The translations under genes and the position numbers were made by a program. From Novosphingobium sp. (GTDB lineage Bacteria; Pseudomonadota; Alphaproteobacteria; Sphingomonadales; Sphingomonadaceae): DNA of 41,363 nt. Of this stretch, positions 33,100 through 40,815 are shown piece by piece; position 1 is the stretch's first letter, and every line of letters starts with the position of its first letter. Below the pieces are notes generated by a model, which was not told the DNA's origin, did no database searches, and was given only the letters and a program-made list of their open reading frames with translations. The stretch is from positions 1 to 41,363 of the forward strand of contig NZ_JAIXZS010000114.1 in the NCBI RefSeq assembly GCF_027489515.1. Reading direction: 5' to 3'.

Positions 33100-35290
33100 G
33101 CACCATCTCCAGCGCCTTGGCGACAATCCCGTCGCGGCTCGGCAAGGTATGCGTCGCCGCGCGGGCCAGCGGGATGAAGCTGTCCGTCGCGGCCAGCACG
33201 CCCAAGGCCTTGTCCGGCGCCTTCAAGGCCATCAGCGCCAGCAGCGCCTCACTCTGCGAACCCGTCTCGCGGCACTCGTCCACCACCAGCACCCGCCCGC
33301 ATGGTGCCACCGCCTCCAACAGCGCTTCTTCCGCCAGCGGCGCGATCCAGCGCAAGTCGATCACCCGCGCCGAAACACCCTGCTCCGCCAGCAGCTTCTG
33401 CGCCTGCAGCGAGAGGTAGACGCCGTTGCCATATGTCACGATAGCCAGATCGCGGCCGTCCCCATGCACCCCGATCTCGCCCACGCGGATCTGGCTGACA
33501 CCCGGCGCTTCATAGACAGACGTCCACAGCCCATCTCCTTCGGAATGGAGATCGCGCGTCATATAGAGCGCAATCGGCTCGACGAAGATCACCACACGGC
33601 TCTCCTCGTGCGCCAGCCGCACGCATTCGCGCAGCATCAGCACCGCCTCGCGGCCAGAGCTTGGCACCGCGATCACCAGCCCCGGAATATCGCGGAACAC
33701 CGCAAGGCTGTTGTCATTGTGGAAGTGCCCGCCAAAGCCCTTCTGATAAGGCAGCCCGGCAATCCGCACGACCATCGGGTTGGTGTATTGCCCGTTGGAA
33801 AAGAACGAGAGCGTCGCCGCCTCGCCGCGGATCTGGTCCTCGGCATTGTGCACATAGGCCAGGAACTGGATCTCCGGCATCGGCAGCAGCCCGTTGTGCG
33901 CCGCCCCGATCGCCAGCCCCAGAATCGCCTGCTCATCCAGCAAGGTATTGATCACGCGCGCTGAACCGAACCGCGCATGCAGCCGCGCCGTCGCATTATA
34001 GACGCCGCCCTTCGGCCCCACGTCCTCGCCGCAGACGATCACGTTGGGATACTGCAGCAGCAGGTCAGCCATGCCCCATGAAATCAGCCGCGCCATATGC
34101 TGCGGCTTTTCCATCACCGCCGCTTCATCGGCAAAGATTGCCGCGCGCGCCTCGGCGCTTGCCAGTGGTCGCTCCACCCCGATGCGCTTGGGCGGGACGA
34201 TGCTCGCCATCACCGCCGCCGCATCAGGCAGCTTGGGCCGCTGGATCGCCAGCTCCACCTGCCGCAGCAATTGCGCCTCGATGGCGTCGTACGCCGCGCG
34301 CACATCGGCGGCGTTCATCACGCCTTCCTCGATCAGCAAGGCCGCGCTCGCGAGCAGAGGATCGCGCGCATTGTCCGCGGCAATGTCCTCCTTGCTGAGA
34401 TAGACCTGCTGCACATCGTTCCCGGCATGGCCATAGAGCCGCACCGTCTTCATGTGCAGGAACACCGGCTTGCGGTAGCGCCGCGCGTAGTCGACCGCCT
34501 CGCTTGCCCCGCGCCACGCGTCCGCCAGATCGCAGCCGTCGCACTGGATATAGTGCAGCCCCGCCCGGCCCGACCAGTTCGCCTCGACCCACCCCTTGGG
34601 CGTTTTCGTCGAGATGCCGATCCCGTTGTCTTCGCACAGGAACACGATAGGCATCGGCGTGCCCTGAAACGCCGCCCAGGCAGCCGTGTTGAGCGCGCCC
34701 ACTGCTGTCGAATGGTTGGCCGAGGCATCGCCGAACGAGCACAGCACCACGCCGTCCTTCGCCAGCGTCGTTTCCTCAAGCCCCATCCGCCGCGCGATCC
34801 CGATGGAGAACGCCGCGCCCACCGCCTTGGGCAGATGGCTCGCAATCGTCGAGGTCTGCGGCGGAATTGCCAACCGCTTCGAGCCCAGCACCTTGTGCCG
34901 CCCGCCCGAAATCGGGTCCTCCGCGCTGGCAGTGAAGGAAAGCAGCATGTCCCACATCGGGTTCTCGCCCGGCACGCGGTTCGCGCGGTGGATCTGGAAC
35001 GCGGCATCGCGGTAATGCAGGAACGCGATGTCATCCACGCGCAGCGCCTCGGCCAGCGCAGCATTGCCCTCATGCCCCGATGAACCGATGGTATAGAACC
35101 CCTCGCCCCGCGCTTGCAGTTTGCGGCTCAGCCGGTCGAGCTGCCGGCTCACCATCTGGCTATGCAGGATCGCCGCCGCGCGCTTCGGATCAAGGCCGAC
35201 AGCCGCGAGCCCCAGATTGCTGCGGCGCTGCAAGGTGCCCGCCTCCAGCGCGGCGACAAACTGCTCGTGAACCTGCTGTGCGGCGTCCAT
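33092..35290 (-). CDS. Fused alpha/beta E1 component of a 2-oxoacid dehydrogenase
   Basis: A 732-residue single-chain thiamine-diphosphate enzyme. The alpha half (about 1-340) has FLHYRDAAFQ and the cofactor motif beginning CSFGDASANHSTAVGALN and ending in CEDNGIGIST. The beta half (about 390-732) has VCGEDVGPKGGVYNAT, EIQFLAYVHNAEDQIR and GGHFHNDNS, as in branched-chain and pyruvate E1-beta subunits. In most bacteria these are two proteins. Fused forms are known in some groups. E1 decarboxylates a 2-oxoacid and passes the acyl group to a lipoyl E2, but no E2 or E3 gene occurs in this window. The genes for the FabD-like enzyme and a phosphatase follow in one operon. Confidence 0.87.
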   Translation of the reverse strand: MDAAQQVHEQFVAALEAGTLQRRSNLGLAAVGLDPKRAAAILHSQMVSRQLDRLSRKLQARGEGFYTIGSSGHEGNAALAEALRVDDIAFLHYRDAAFQIHRANRVPGENPMWDMLLSFTASAEDPISGGRHKVLGSKRLAIPPQTSTIASHLPKAVGAAFSIGIARRMGLEETTLAKDGVVLCSFGDASANHSTAVGALNTAAWAAFQGTPMPIVFLCEDNGIGISTKTPKGWVEANWSGRAGLHYIQCDGCDLADAWRGASEAVDYARRYRKPVFLHMKTVRLYGHAGNDVQQVYLSKEDIAADNARDPLLASAALLIEEGVMNAADVRAAYDAIEAQLLRQVELAIQRPKLPDAAAVMASIVPPKRIGVERPLASAEARAAIFADEAAVMEKPQHMARLISWGMADLLLQYPNVIVCGEDVGPKGGVYNATARLHARFGSARVINTLLDEQAILGLAIGAAHNGLLPMPEIQFLAYVHNAEDQIRGEAATLSFFSNGQYTNPMVVRIAGLPYQKGFGGHFHNDNSLAVFRDIPGLVIAVPSSGREAVLMLRECVRLAHEESRVVIFVEPIALYMTRDLHSEGDGLWTSVYEAPGVSQIRVGEIGVHGDGRDLAIVTYGNGVYLSLQAQKLLAEQGVSARVIDLRWIAPLAEEALLEAVAPCGRVLVVDECRETGSQSEALLALMALKAPDKALGVLAATDSFIPLARAATHTLPSRDGIVAKALEMVRG

Positions 35291-35437
35291 CAGCGCGGAC
35301 CGGTTTCATATGCGATCATCCCGCCAGCCCTAGCCAATGCCGCACAAGCCGTCACCCCGTTGCAGACAGGTGCCAGCCCGTTTCGACGAAAAACATCGTT
35401 AACGCGGACTTTACGCCCGATCCGGTAAATCTCTGTG

Positions 35438-36568
35438 ATGACCGGAATCCTGACCCGCCTGCGCGCACGGCTCATGCCGCCGATTCCCGAAGCGATCCGG
35501 GATGATTTCACCATGCTGCGCGCCCAGCGGGTCGAAACGCAGACCCCGCTGATGTACCTCATGCTGCTGGCCACCACGCCAACCGCAGCCTGGGTCGGCG
35601 CGGCGCAAGTGCACTGGGGGGTGCGCTATGGCGTGCCAGCGCTGCTCGCGGTGCTGTGCATTCTTGGCATGCTGGAAAACTGGCAGAGCCGCAAACGGCG
35701 GATGAGCCTGCGCCGTGCGCGCATCCTCGTCGCCAAGACCAACCATGTCTCCGGCTGGGTCGGCATGATGTGCAGCGCGTGGTGCGTGGTCAACTGGCTG
35801 GCCTCCCCGCCTGAAAACCACGCCAACTTCGCGATGATCCTCACCATGGGATCGCTCGCCACGGCCTATTGCCTCTCCTCGATCCGCGGCGCGGCGATTC
35901 TCAACCTCGCAGTCGGGGTGGTGCCGATCACCGCGCTGATGCTCTCGTCCGGCCGGGTGGGAGAAATGGCAGCGGCCACCAGCCTCGTCCTTGCCACTGC
36001 GATCCTCATCCGCTTCATCCTGCAAGGCCACGCCATGCTGGTCGATCTGCTGCAACTCCAGGCGCAGACCCGCGATCTTGCCCATACCGATCCGCTCACC
36101 GGCCTTGCCAACCGCCGTGCGCTTGATGATCAGATCGCTCACCTCACACGCAACGCGGCCACCCCGCGCCCGTTCCGGCTCGCGCTGCTTGATCTCGATT
36201 CCTTCAAGCCGGTCAACGACCGCTACGGCCATGCCTTCGGCGACAAGCTGCTCTGCTCGGTCGCCGCGCGCCTTGCCGAAGCCGTCGGCAGTCGCGGTCT
36301 GGTGGTGCGCCAGGGCGGCGACGAATTCGCGGTGCTGATTCCCCCGCACTCGCCGCTGATCACCGCGCCGCTCGCAGACCAGCTCCTCATCGCGCTGGTG
36401 CGCCCGCACATGATCGACGGCCTGCCCATCACCGTCGGCGCCAGCGTCGGCGTCGCCCTATGGCCGGACGACGGCGCCACGACCGATGCGCTGTTCGATT
36501 TTGCCGACAAGGCGCTCTATCAGGCGAAAACGTCCCCGCGCGTGCCGGTGCCGGCACAAGCGGCCTGA
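35438..36568 (+). CDS. Membrane-bound diguanylate cyclase (GGDEF)
   Basis: A 376-residue protein. Residues about 35-205 contain six hydrophobic segments, a membrane-embedded sensory part without a recognised name. The GGDEF domain follows with HTDPLTGLANRRALD, LDLDSFKPVNDRYGHAFGDKLL and an intact RQGGDEF active site, so synthesis of c-di-GMP is expected. The RxxD inhibitory site normally five residues before GGDEF is not present (GSRG there), which suggests no product inhibition at that site. ATG at 35438 was preferred to the GTG at 35435. It converges on the phosphodiesterase gene 4 nt away. No EAL domain is present. Confidence 0.92.
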   Translation: MTGILTRLRARLMPPIPEAIRDDFTMLRAQRVETQTPLMYLMLLATTPTAAWVGAAQVHWGVRYGVPALLAVLCILGMLENWQSRKRRMSLRRARILVAKTNHVSGWVGMMCSAWCVVNWLASPPENHANFAMILTMGSLATAYCLSSIRGAAILNLAVGVVPITALMLSSGRVGEMAAATSLVLATAILIRFILQGHAMLVDLLQLQAQTRDLAHTDPLTGLANRRALDDQIAHLTRNAATPRPFRLALLDLDSFKPVNDRYGHAFGDKLLCSVAARLAEAVGSRGLVVRQGGDEFAVLIPPHSPLITAPLADQLLIALVRPHMIDGLPITVGASVGVALWPDDGATTDALFDFADKALYQAKTSPRVPVPAQAA

Positions 36569-36572
36569 ACCC

Positions 36573-37703
36573 TCACTTCAGCGGATCGGCATTCCCGCCA
36601 TCTACCGCGACCCGCGCGACGAACGGATCGTCGGTGAACAGCCCGTCGATCCCGGCGACCAGGAACTTGCGCACGTCGGCCACCATCCCTTGGGGCCAGC
36701 GCGCGTCGGGTTCGCCATAGCGGAAGTTATAGGGCAGGAACTTGTTCTCCGGCCGGAAGGTGAACACCGCGATCTTCAGCCCGGCGCGGTGCGCATCGGC
36801 CAGCAGCGCGGTGCGCGGGCCAACCTTCTCCTCGGCATCGAGCGTGATCACCTGCCGCAGCGGTGCCCCGATCCACTGCGCATACTTGGCCACATCGGCG
36901 AGGCCTTTGGGCGTCACCATGTCCGCGAAAGTCAGCTTGCCCTTGGCCTTCACCACATCCGCCGGCTGCTTCACCTCGCTTGCCGGGATCAGCTGCAGCA
37001 GGTCGACATTGCTCAGCCCCGCCAGCTCGGTGTGGAGGCGCTTCAGCGTCGCTGTCTCGAAGCACTGCACGATCAGCGGTGCCTGCCGCAAATAGTCCGA
37101 AGCCCTGATTGCCGCGATCAGCTTGCCCGGAACGTCGAAGCCAAGGCCGGCGAAGTACGTGGGATGCTTGATCTCCGGAATCAGGCCGAGCGGCTTGCCA
37201 CTGGTCGTCCGGCTGCGCTGCGCCAGCGCCACGATCTCGTCGAATGTCGCGATCTCGAGCTTGCCGTCATAGCTCCGGCTTTCGCCGCGCACCGCGCCGA
37301 GCCGTTCCTTCGCGCGCAGCGTCTTCAATTCCGCCAGCGTGAAGTCCTCGGTGAACCAGCCTTCCTGGCTCACCCCGTCGATCACCTTCACCGTCTTGCG
37401 CGCGGCAAATTCGGGATGGCTCGCGACATCGGTGGTCTCGGCAATGTTGCTCTCGTGCCGCGCCACCAGCACGCCGTCCTTGGTCGGCACCAGATCGGGC
37501 TCGATATAGTCGGCCCCGTCCGCAATTGCCTTTTCGTACGCGGCCAGCGTCTCTTCCGGGCGCAGCGCCGATGCGCCGCGATGCGCAAAGATCAGCGTAT
37601 CGGCAGGCATCCCGGGTGAGGCGGCGGCAGGCGCGGCGGTCATCACAATCCCCACACCCGCGCCGAGAGCCAGCACGGCGCGACGTGGCAGGTTGAAGAA
37701 CAT
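36573..37703 (-). CDS. glpQ: Exported glycerophosphodiester phosphodiesterase
   Basis: A 376-residue protein with a signal peptide (NLPRRAVLALGAG through APAAASP, about 1-29). The twin arginine hints at Tat export, though the motif is imperfect. The catalytic barrel has LIFAHRGASALRPEETLAAYEKAI with the catalytic histidine, DYIEPDLVPTKDGVLVARHE with metal-binding acidic residues and the second histidine, and IPEIKHPTYF. GlpQ hydrolyses glycerophosphodiesters to glycerol-3-phosphate and an alcohol in the periplasm. The length fits periplasmic GlpQ. No glpT transporter is adjacent. It is separated from the nitrilase-type gene by about 55 nt. Confidence 0.92.
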   Translation of the reverse strand: MFFNLPRRAVLALGAGVGIVMTAAPAAASPGMPADTLIFAHRGASALRPEETLAAYEKAIADGADYIEPDLVPTKDGVLVARHESNIAETTDVASHPEFAARKTVKVIDGVSQEGWFTEDFTLAELKTLRAKERLGAVRGESRSYDGKLEIATFDEIVALAQRSRTTSGKPLGLIPEIKHPTYFAGLGFDVPGKLIAAIRASDYLRQAPLIVQCFETATLKRLHTELAGLSNVDLLQLIPASEVKQPADVVKAKGKLTFADMVTPKGLADVAKYAQWIGAPLRQVITLDAEEKVGPRTALLADAHRAGLKIAVFTFRPENKFLPYNFRYGEPDARWPQGMVADVRKFLVAGIDGLFTDDPFVARVAVDGGNADPLK

Positions 37704-37758
37704 GGCGAATCTCCCATTGGAAAGACCGCTCCGCTATGACCCGTGCAAGTCAGGTCCG

Positions 37759-38676
37759 TTACAGCAGCGAAACGATGCGCACCGCCGGCAACGGCCCGGC
37801 GCCCGGCTGATCGCGCCAGTCGCGCGCGTTGAGCACGCCGCCATCGGCGCGCAGCTCCGCCACGCGCGCCAGATCGACTTCGCCAAACACCCACGCGCTC
37901 TCGCCCTCGGTGCCGATTGCGATCACCCCGTCCTCGGGCATGCCCCGGTCTGGCGGCCCATAGAGCCCTGCCGCGCCCCGGTTCACATCGACCGCCGGCG
38001 ACCAGTCCGCGATCCCCACCGTCGGCGATTGGACCGCATAGCACTGGCCTTCCAGCGCCCGCGCCTGCGCCCCCAGCCGAACCCGCCAGTAGCCGTGCAG
38101 GCTATCCGTGCAGCTCGGCACCAGCAGCACTTCGGCCCCGGCATCGACTACCGCGCGCGCTAGAAGCGGAAACTCGCTGTCATAGCAGATCAGCACCGCG
38201 ATCCGGCCCAGCGCTGTCTCGAACAGCGCAAGGCCCTCTGCGCCTGCCGAAACGAACCACTGCTCGCGCTCGAAGCGCGTCATCACCAGCTTGTCCTGAA
38301 CACCCGCCTTGCCGTTGGGCGCAAACAGCCGCGCCGCATTGCGATAGCGCCCGTCCGCATCAAGCCGCGGCAGGCTCGCCGCCAGAATGTGCAGGCCAAA
38401 CCGCGCCGCAAGCTCGGCATGAAGCGCATCCACGCGCGCGATCAACCCGGCGACGGAGGCGAGCGACCCCGCCAGATCACCCATGGTTTCAGGCTCCAGG
38501 CTCGCGAGCTCCATCCCGCCATATTCGGGAAACACCGCCAGCGCCGCGCCGCCTTCCGCCGCTTCGGCCACCCAGCGCGTCAGCTTTGCGGCATAGGCGT
38601 CCCAATCGGCCAGCTGCTCGATCGGATATTGCGCGGCGGCAATGGTGTACTTCATCACGGTCATGCTGCTGCTCAT
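37759..38676 (-). CDS. Nitrilase-superfamily carbon-nitrogen hydrolase
   Basis: A 305-residue protein with the Glu-Lys-Cys triad: glutamate in VFPEYGGMEL, lysine in GVQDKLVMTRFE, and cysteine in AVLICYDSEFPLLAR. The superfamily hydrolyses amides, nitriles or carbamoyl groups. DSLHGYWRVRLGAQARALEGQCY resembles the amidase branches of unknown substrate. Position after a GNAT gene recalls nitrilase-GNAT pairs and fusions seen in other bacteria. The start at 38676 (MSSSM) was chosen because the longer frame runs into a REP-like palindrome. A nearby second methionine at 38664 is also possible. Confidence 0.88.
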   Translation of the reverse strand: MSSSMTVMKYTIAAAQYPIEQLADWDAYAAKLTRWVAEAAEGGAALAVFPEYGGMELASLEPETMGDLAGSLASVAGLIARVDALHAELAARFGLHILAASLPRLDADGRYRNAARLFAPNGKAGVQDKLVMTRFEREQWFVSAGAEGLALFETALGRIAVLICYDSEFPLLARAVVDAGAEVLLVPSCTDSLHGYWRVRLGAQARALEGQCYAVQSPTVGIADWSPAVDVNRGAAGLYGPPDRGMPEDGVIAIGTEGESAWVFGEVDLARVAELRADGGVLNARDWRDQPGAGPLPAVRIVSLL

Positions 38677-38758
38677 GCCCACCCCAAACCTCTCCCGCAA
38701 GCGGGAGGCGCTTTCCCTTCTTCCCCCCTCTCGCTTGCGGGAGGGGTCGGGGGTGGGC
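38677..38758. repeat. REP-like inverted repeat between GNAT and nitrilase genes
   Basis: Two palindromic arms, 38677-38708 and 38727-38758, are imperfect inverted copies of each other over about 32 bases, separated by 18 bases. Each arm also forms a small hairpin of the CTCCCGC/GCGGGAG type. This is the form of REP/BIME intergenic elements. It may limit read-through or stabilise the mRNA. Confidence 0.7.
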
Positions 38759-38767
38759 AGGCGGCAC

Positions 38768-39355
38768 TCACCAGGTTCTCAACCAATACTGCATGGCCTT
38801 CAGGCTTTCGCCCTCTTCGCCATGCTCCTTCCACGCCAGCTCCGTCACCAGCCCCGGCACCACGGCATAGCCGCGCTTCGTCCAGAACGCGTCATGCGGC
38901 ACATAATTGGCTGGCTTCGCCAGATGATCGTCCGGCCGGATCACCGCCGCAAAGCACGCCGCCGTCGCGCCGCACGCCTTGGCCTGCGCCTCGCGGTGAT
39001 CGAAGAAGGCATGGCCGATCCCATGCCCGCGATACTCGGGCAGCAGCACGCTCTCGCCGAAGTAGAACAGGCGGTCCACATCGAGCCCCCTCGCCGCGAA
39101 CGGCTCGCGGAACTCCGCTTTCTGGTGGATCATCGGCGCCGCCGTTGCCGCCCCCACGATCCGCGCGCCATCGAACGCCGCGACCAGCACGGCATCCGCC
39201 GCCGCCGCATATTCGGCGAGGTACTCAGCCTCGTAAGCCGCATCACCGTCATACAGGTATGGGTACGCCGCAAAGACCGTGATCCGCAGCTGCGCCAGAT
39301 CCCCCAGCGCCGCCCCGATTTCCGCGCCGGTCAGCGGGCGGACGGCAATGCTCAC
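38768..39355 (-). CDS. GNAT-family N-acetyltransferase
   Basis: A 195-residue GNAT protein. The acetyl-CoA pyrophosphate-binding loop is YRGHGIGHAFFDHREAQA around residues 108-125, preceded by the beta-strand FYFGESVLLPE. The C-terminal WTKRGYAVVPGL is the usual beta-6/beta-7 region. The substrate amine is unknown. The start is a GTG overlapping the stop of the NTF2-like gene by 4 nt. It is followed, beyond a REP-like element, by a nitrilase-type hydrolase with which it may work. Confidence 0.88.
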   Translation of the reverse strand: MSIAVRPLTGAEIGAALGDLAQLRITVFAAYPYLYDGDAAYEAEYLAEYAAAADAVLVAAFDGARIVGAATAAPMIHQKAEFREPFAARGLDVDRLFYFGESVLLPEYRGHGIGHAFFDHREAQAKACGATAACFAAVIRPDDHLAKPANYVPHDAFWTKRGYAVVPGLVTELAWKEHGEEGESLKAMQYWLRTW

Positions 39356-39762
39356 CCGACCACCTGAGCCGTCCAGTCGGCCAGATTGTAGTACATCGTC
39401 AGCCGCGTGATCTTGCCGCCGTCCACCGCGATGAACGCGCCCGCTGGCAGCACATACGTCTGGCCATCGGCCTCGGGCAGCCCCTCGTCGGTCGCGAGAT
39501 AGGCGCCGTGCACCACGAACTCCGCCGCCGCGCGCGCACCGTCATCGGTCGCCATCAGCACGATGTCCTTGAGCTCTTCCTTGTAGCAGCGCTCCATGTG
39601 GCCGAGGAACGCGGCAAACTTGTCCTTGCCCACCACGCGCTCGCCCTGGTTCACGTCGTGCGCAACATCATCCGCAAGGCAATCGAGCATCCCCTGCCAG
39701 TCGCCCGCATTGAACGCGGCGTAATAGCGGGTCAGCAGGGCAATGGTGTCAGCACGGCTCAT
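39352..39762 (-). CDS. NTF2-like / ketosteroid-isomerase-like protein
   Basis: A 136-residue single-domain SnoaL/NTF2-like fold: helices at ADTIALLTRYYAAFNAGDWQGMLDCLADD, then the curved sheet with GKDKFAAFLGHMERC, AAEFVVHGAY and ITRLTMYYNLADW. Members are isomerases, hydrolases or ligand-binding proteins, and active residues vary, so no reaction is assigned. AGGAG lies 8 nt before the ATG at 39762. The longer frame crosses a REP-like palindrome and is rejected. It is coupled to the GNAT gene by a GTGA overlap. Confidence 0.85.
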   Translation of the reverse strand: MSRADTIALLTRYYAAFNAGDWQGMLDCLADDVAHDVNQGERVVGKDKFAAFLGHMERCYKEELKDIVLMATDDGARAAAEFVVHGAYLATDEGLPEADGQTYVLPAGAFIAVDGGKITRLTMYYNLADWTAQVVG

Positions 39763-39854
39763 GGGGCGGTCTCCTTTGTTGCGCCCCCTAGCGAAACCGG
39801 GGCCCAACCGCCAGACGCCGCCCCATGCAAAATCCGCATGCAAAAGCCCCAAAG

Positions 39855-39878
39855 CCCTCTCCCCTTGAGGGGAGAGGG
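39855..39878. repeat. REP-like palindrome between wrbA and the NTF2-like gene
   Basis: CCCTCTCCCC and GGGGAGAGGG form a perfect 10-bp stem with a TTGA loop, followed by a further G-rich half-copy. Such palindromes are widespread intergenic repeats in proteobacteria. It could also terminate wrbA, whose stop is 33 bases away, although no T-run follows on the minus strand. Confidence 0.65.
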
Positions 39879-39911
39879 GTGGGAGAGGGGAACACAAACC
39901 TGTCGGTCAGA

Positions 39912-40511
39912 TCACCCGAACAGCTTCGCCGCCGTCGTCGCCACGCGCTGGCCGAGGTAGCGCGCGCCTTCGAGGTCGGTCTCGCTCGGCTGGCGGCTAC
40001 CGTCGCCGCCCGCCACCGTGGTCGCACCATACGGCGCACCGCCGACAACCTCGTCATTGCGCATCTGGCCCTGGAAACCGTAGTCGAGCCCGACGATGGT
40101 CATGCCGAAGTGCAGCAGGTTGGTGATCACCGAAAACAGCGTGGTTTCCTGCCCGCCGTGCTGCGTGGCGGTCGAAACGAACGCCGCGCCAACCTTGCCG
40201 TTCAGCGCACCGCGCGCCCACAGGCCGCCGGCCTGATCGAGGAACGCGGCCATCTGGCTCGAAATGCGGCCAAACCGCGTGCCGGTGCCGACCACGATCG
40301 CGTCGTAGTTCTCAAGCTCGGCCACCGTCGCGATGGGCGCTGCCTGATCGAGCTTGAAGTGATGGGCCTGCGCCACCTCCACCGGGACCGTCTCGGGAAC
40401 GCGCTTCACGTCCACTTCGGCGCCCGCTGCGCGCGCACCTTCGGCGATCGCGTTCGCCATCGTTTCCACGTGGCCATAAGCCGAATGATAGAGAACCAGA
40501 ACCTTTGCCAT
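39912..40511 (-). CDS. wrbA: NAD(P)H:quinone oxidoreductase WrbA
   Basis: A 199-residue flavodoxin-like protein. FMN phosphate binding is by LVLYHSAYGHVETMANAIAEGA at the N-terminus. It also has IVVGTGTRFGRISSQMAAFLDQ and the WrbA-specific THGGQ-like segment STATQHGGQETTLFSVITNLLHFGM. The C-terminal YGATTVAGGDGSRQPSE is diagnostic of type IV NAD(P)H:quinone oxidoreductases. WrbA reduces quinones by two electrons and protects against redox stress. The start at 40511 was chosen at the conserved MAKVLVLY; an in-frame upstream extension is without homology. It is transcribed divergently from purC with 304 bases between. Confidence 0.96.
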   Translation of the reverse strand: MAKVLVLYHSAYGHVETMANAIAEGARAAGAEVDVKRVPETVPVEVAQAHHFKLDQAAPIATVAELENYDAIVVGTGTRFGRISSQMAAFLDQAGGLWARGALNGKVGAAFVSTATQHGGQETTLFSVITNLLHFGMTIVGLDYGFQGQMRNDEVVGGAPYGATTVAGGDGSRQPSETDLEGARYLGQRVATTAAKLFG

Positions 40512-40815
40512 CGCACCTTGTCCTTTGCTTGCTTGCGGAAGCCGCCGAATCGCGCCCTTCCGCACTGTGTGAACCGCTTTTAAGACACCGCGATGGTCTG
40601 GTTCAGCCGGATAAATTCGTGGCTTATGTTCCAATTTATCGAATGAACAGCCCTTCATGCACCCATTTGCGTGGACGCGCGTTTTGCCCTAAGGGCGCAG
40701 CGACGCCCCGGCCCGGCGCCGATATCGCTTCGCCGTGATATCCCGCGCGCGCCGGGGCTTTTGATTTACTGTTTCGGCCTTATCTTTGCCGAACGCGCCA
40801 GTGAAAGAATCGCCC
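40512..40815. other. wrbA-purC intergenic region
   Basis: These 304 bases contain no credible protein gene. The half nearer wrbA is less GC-rich and holds AT-rich stretches that could be the wrbA promoter. The half nearer purC contains a long GC hairpin with a T-run (described separately). I searched by eye for a 6S-type or other known structured RNA and did not recognise one. Confidence 0.5.
40705..40767 (+). terminator. Hairpin with T-run upstream of purC (terminator or leader attenuator)
   Basis: GCCCCGGC (40705-40712) pairs with GCCGGGGC (40751-40758), enclosing an inner GATATC/GATATC pairing, and is directly followed by TTTTGATTT. This has the form of an intrinsic terminator on the plus strand. 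No plus-strand gene ends here, because wrbA reads away from it. It therefore either ends an unrecognised short RNA or lies in the purC leader as an attenuator, about 50 nt before the start codon. Confidence 0.45.

Noticed and set aside
40512..40815. A 6S RNA or purine riboswitch upstream of purC
   Set aside because: I could not find a long bubble-type hairpin of about 180 nt or a conserved purine-riboswitch core. Only the terminator-like hairpin is clear.
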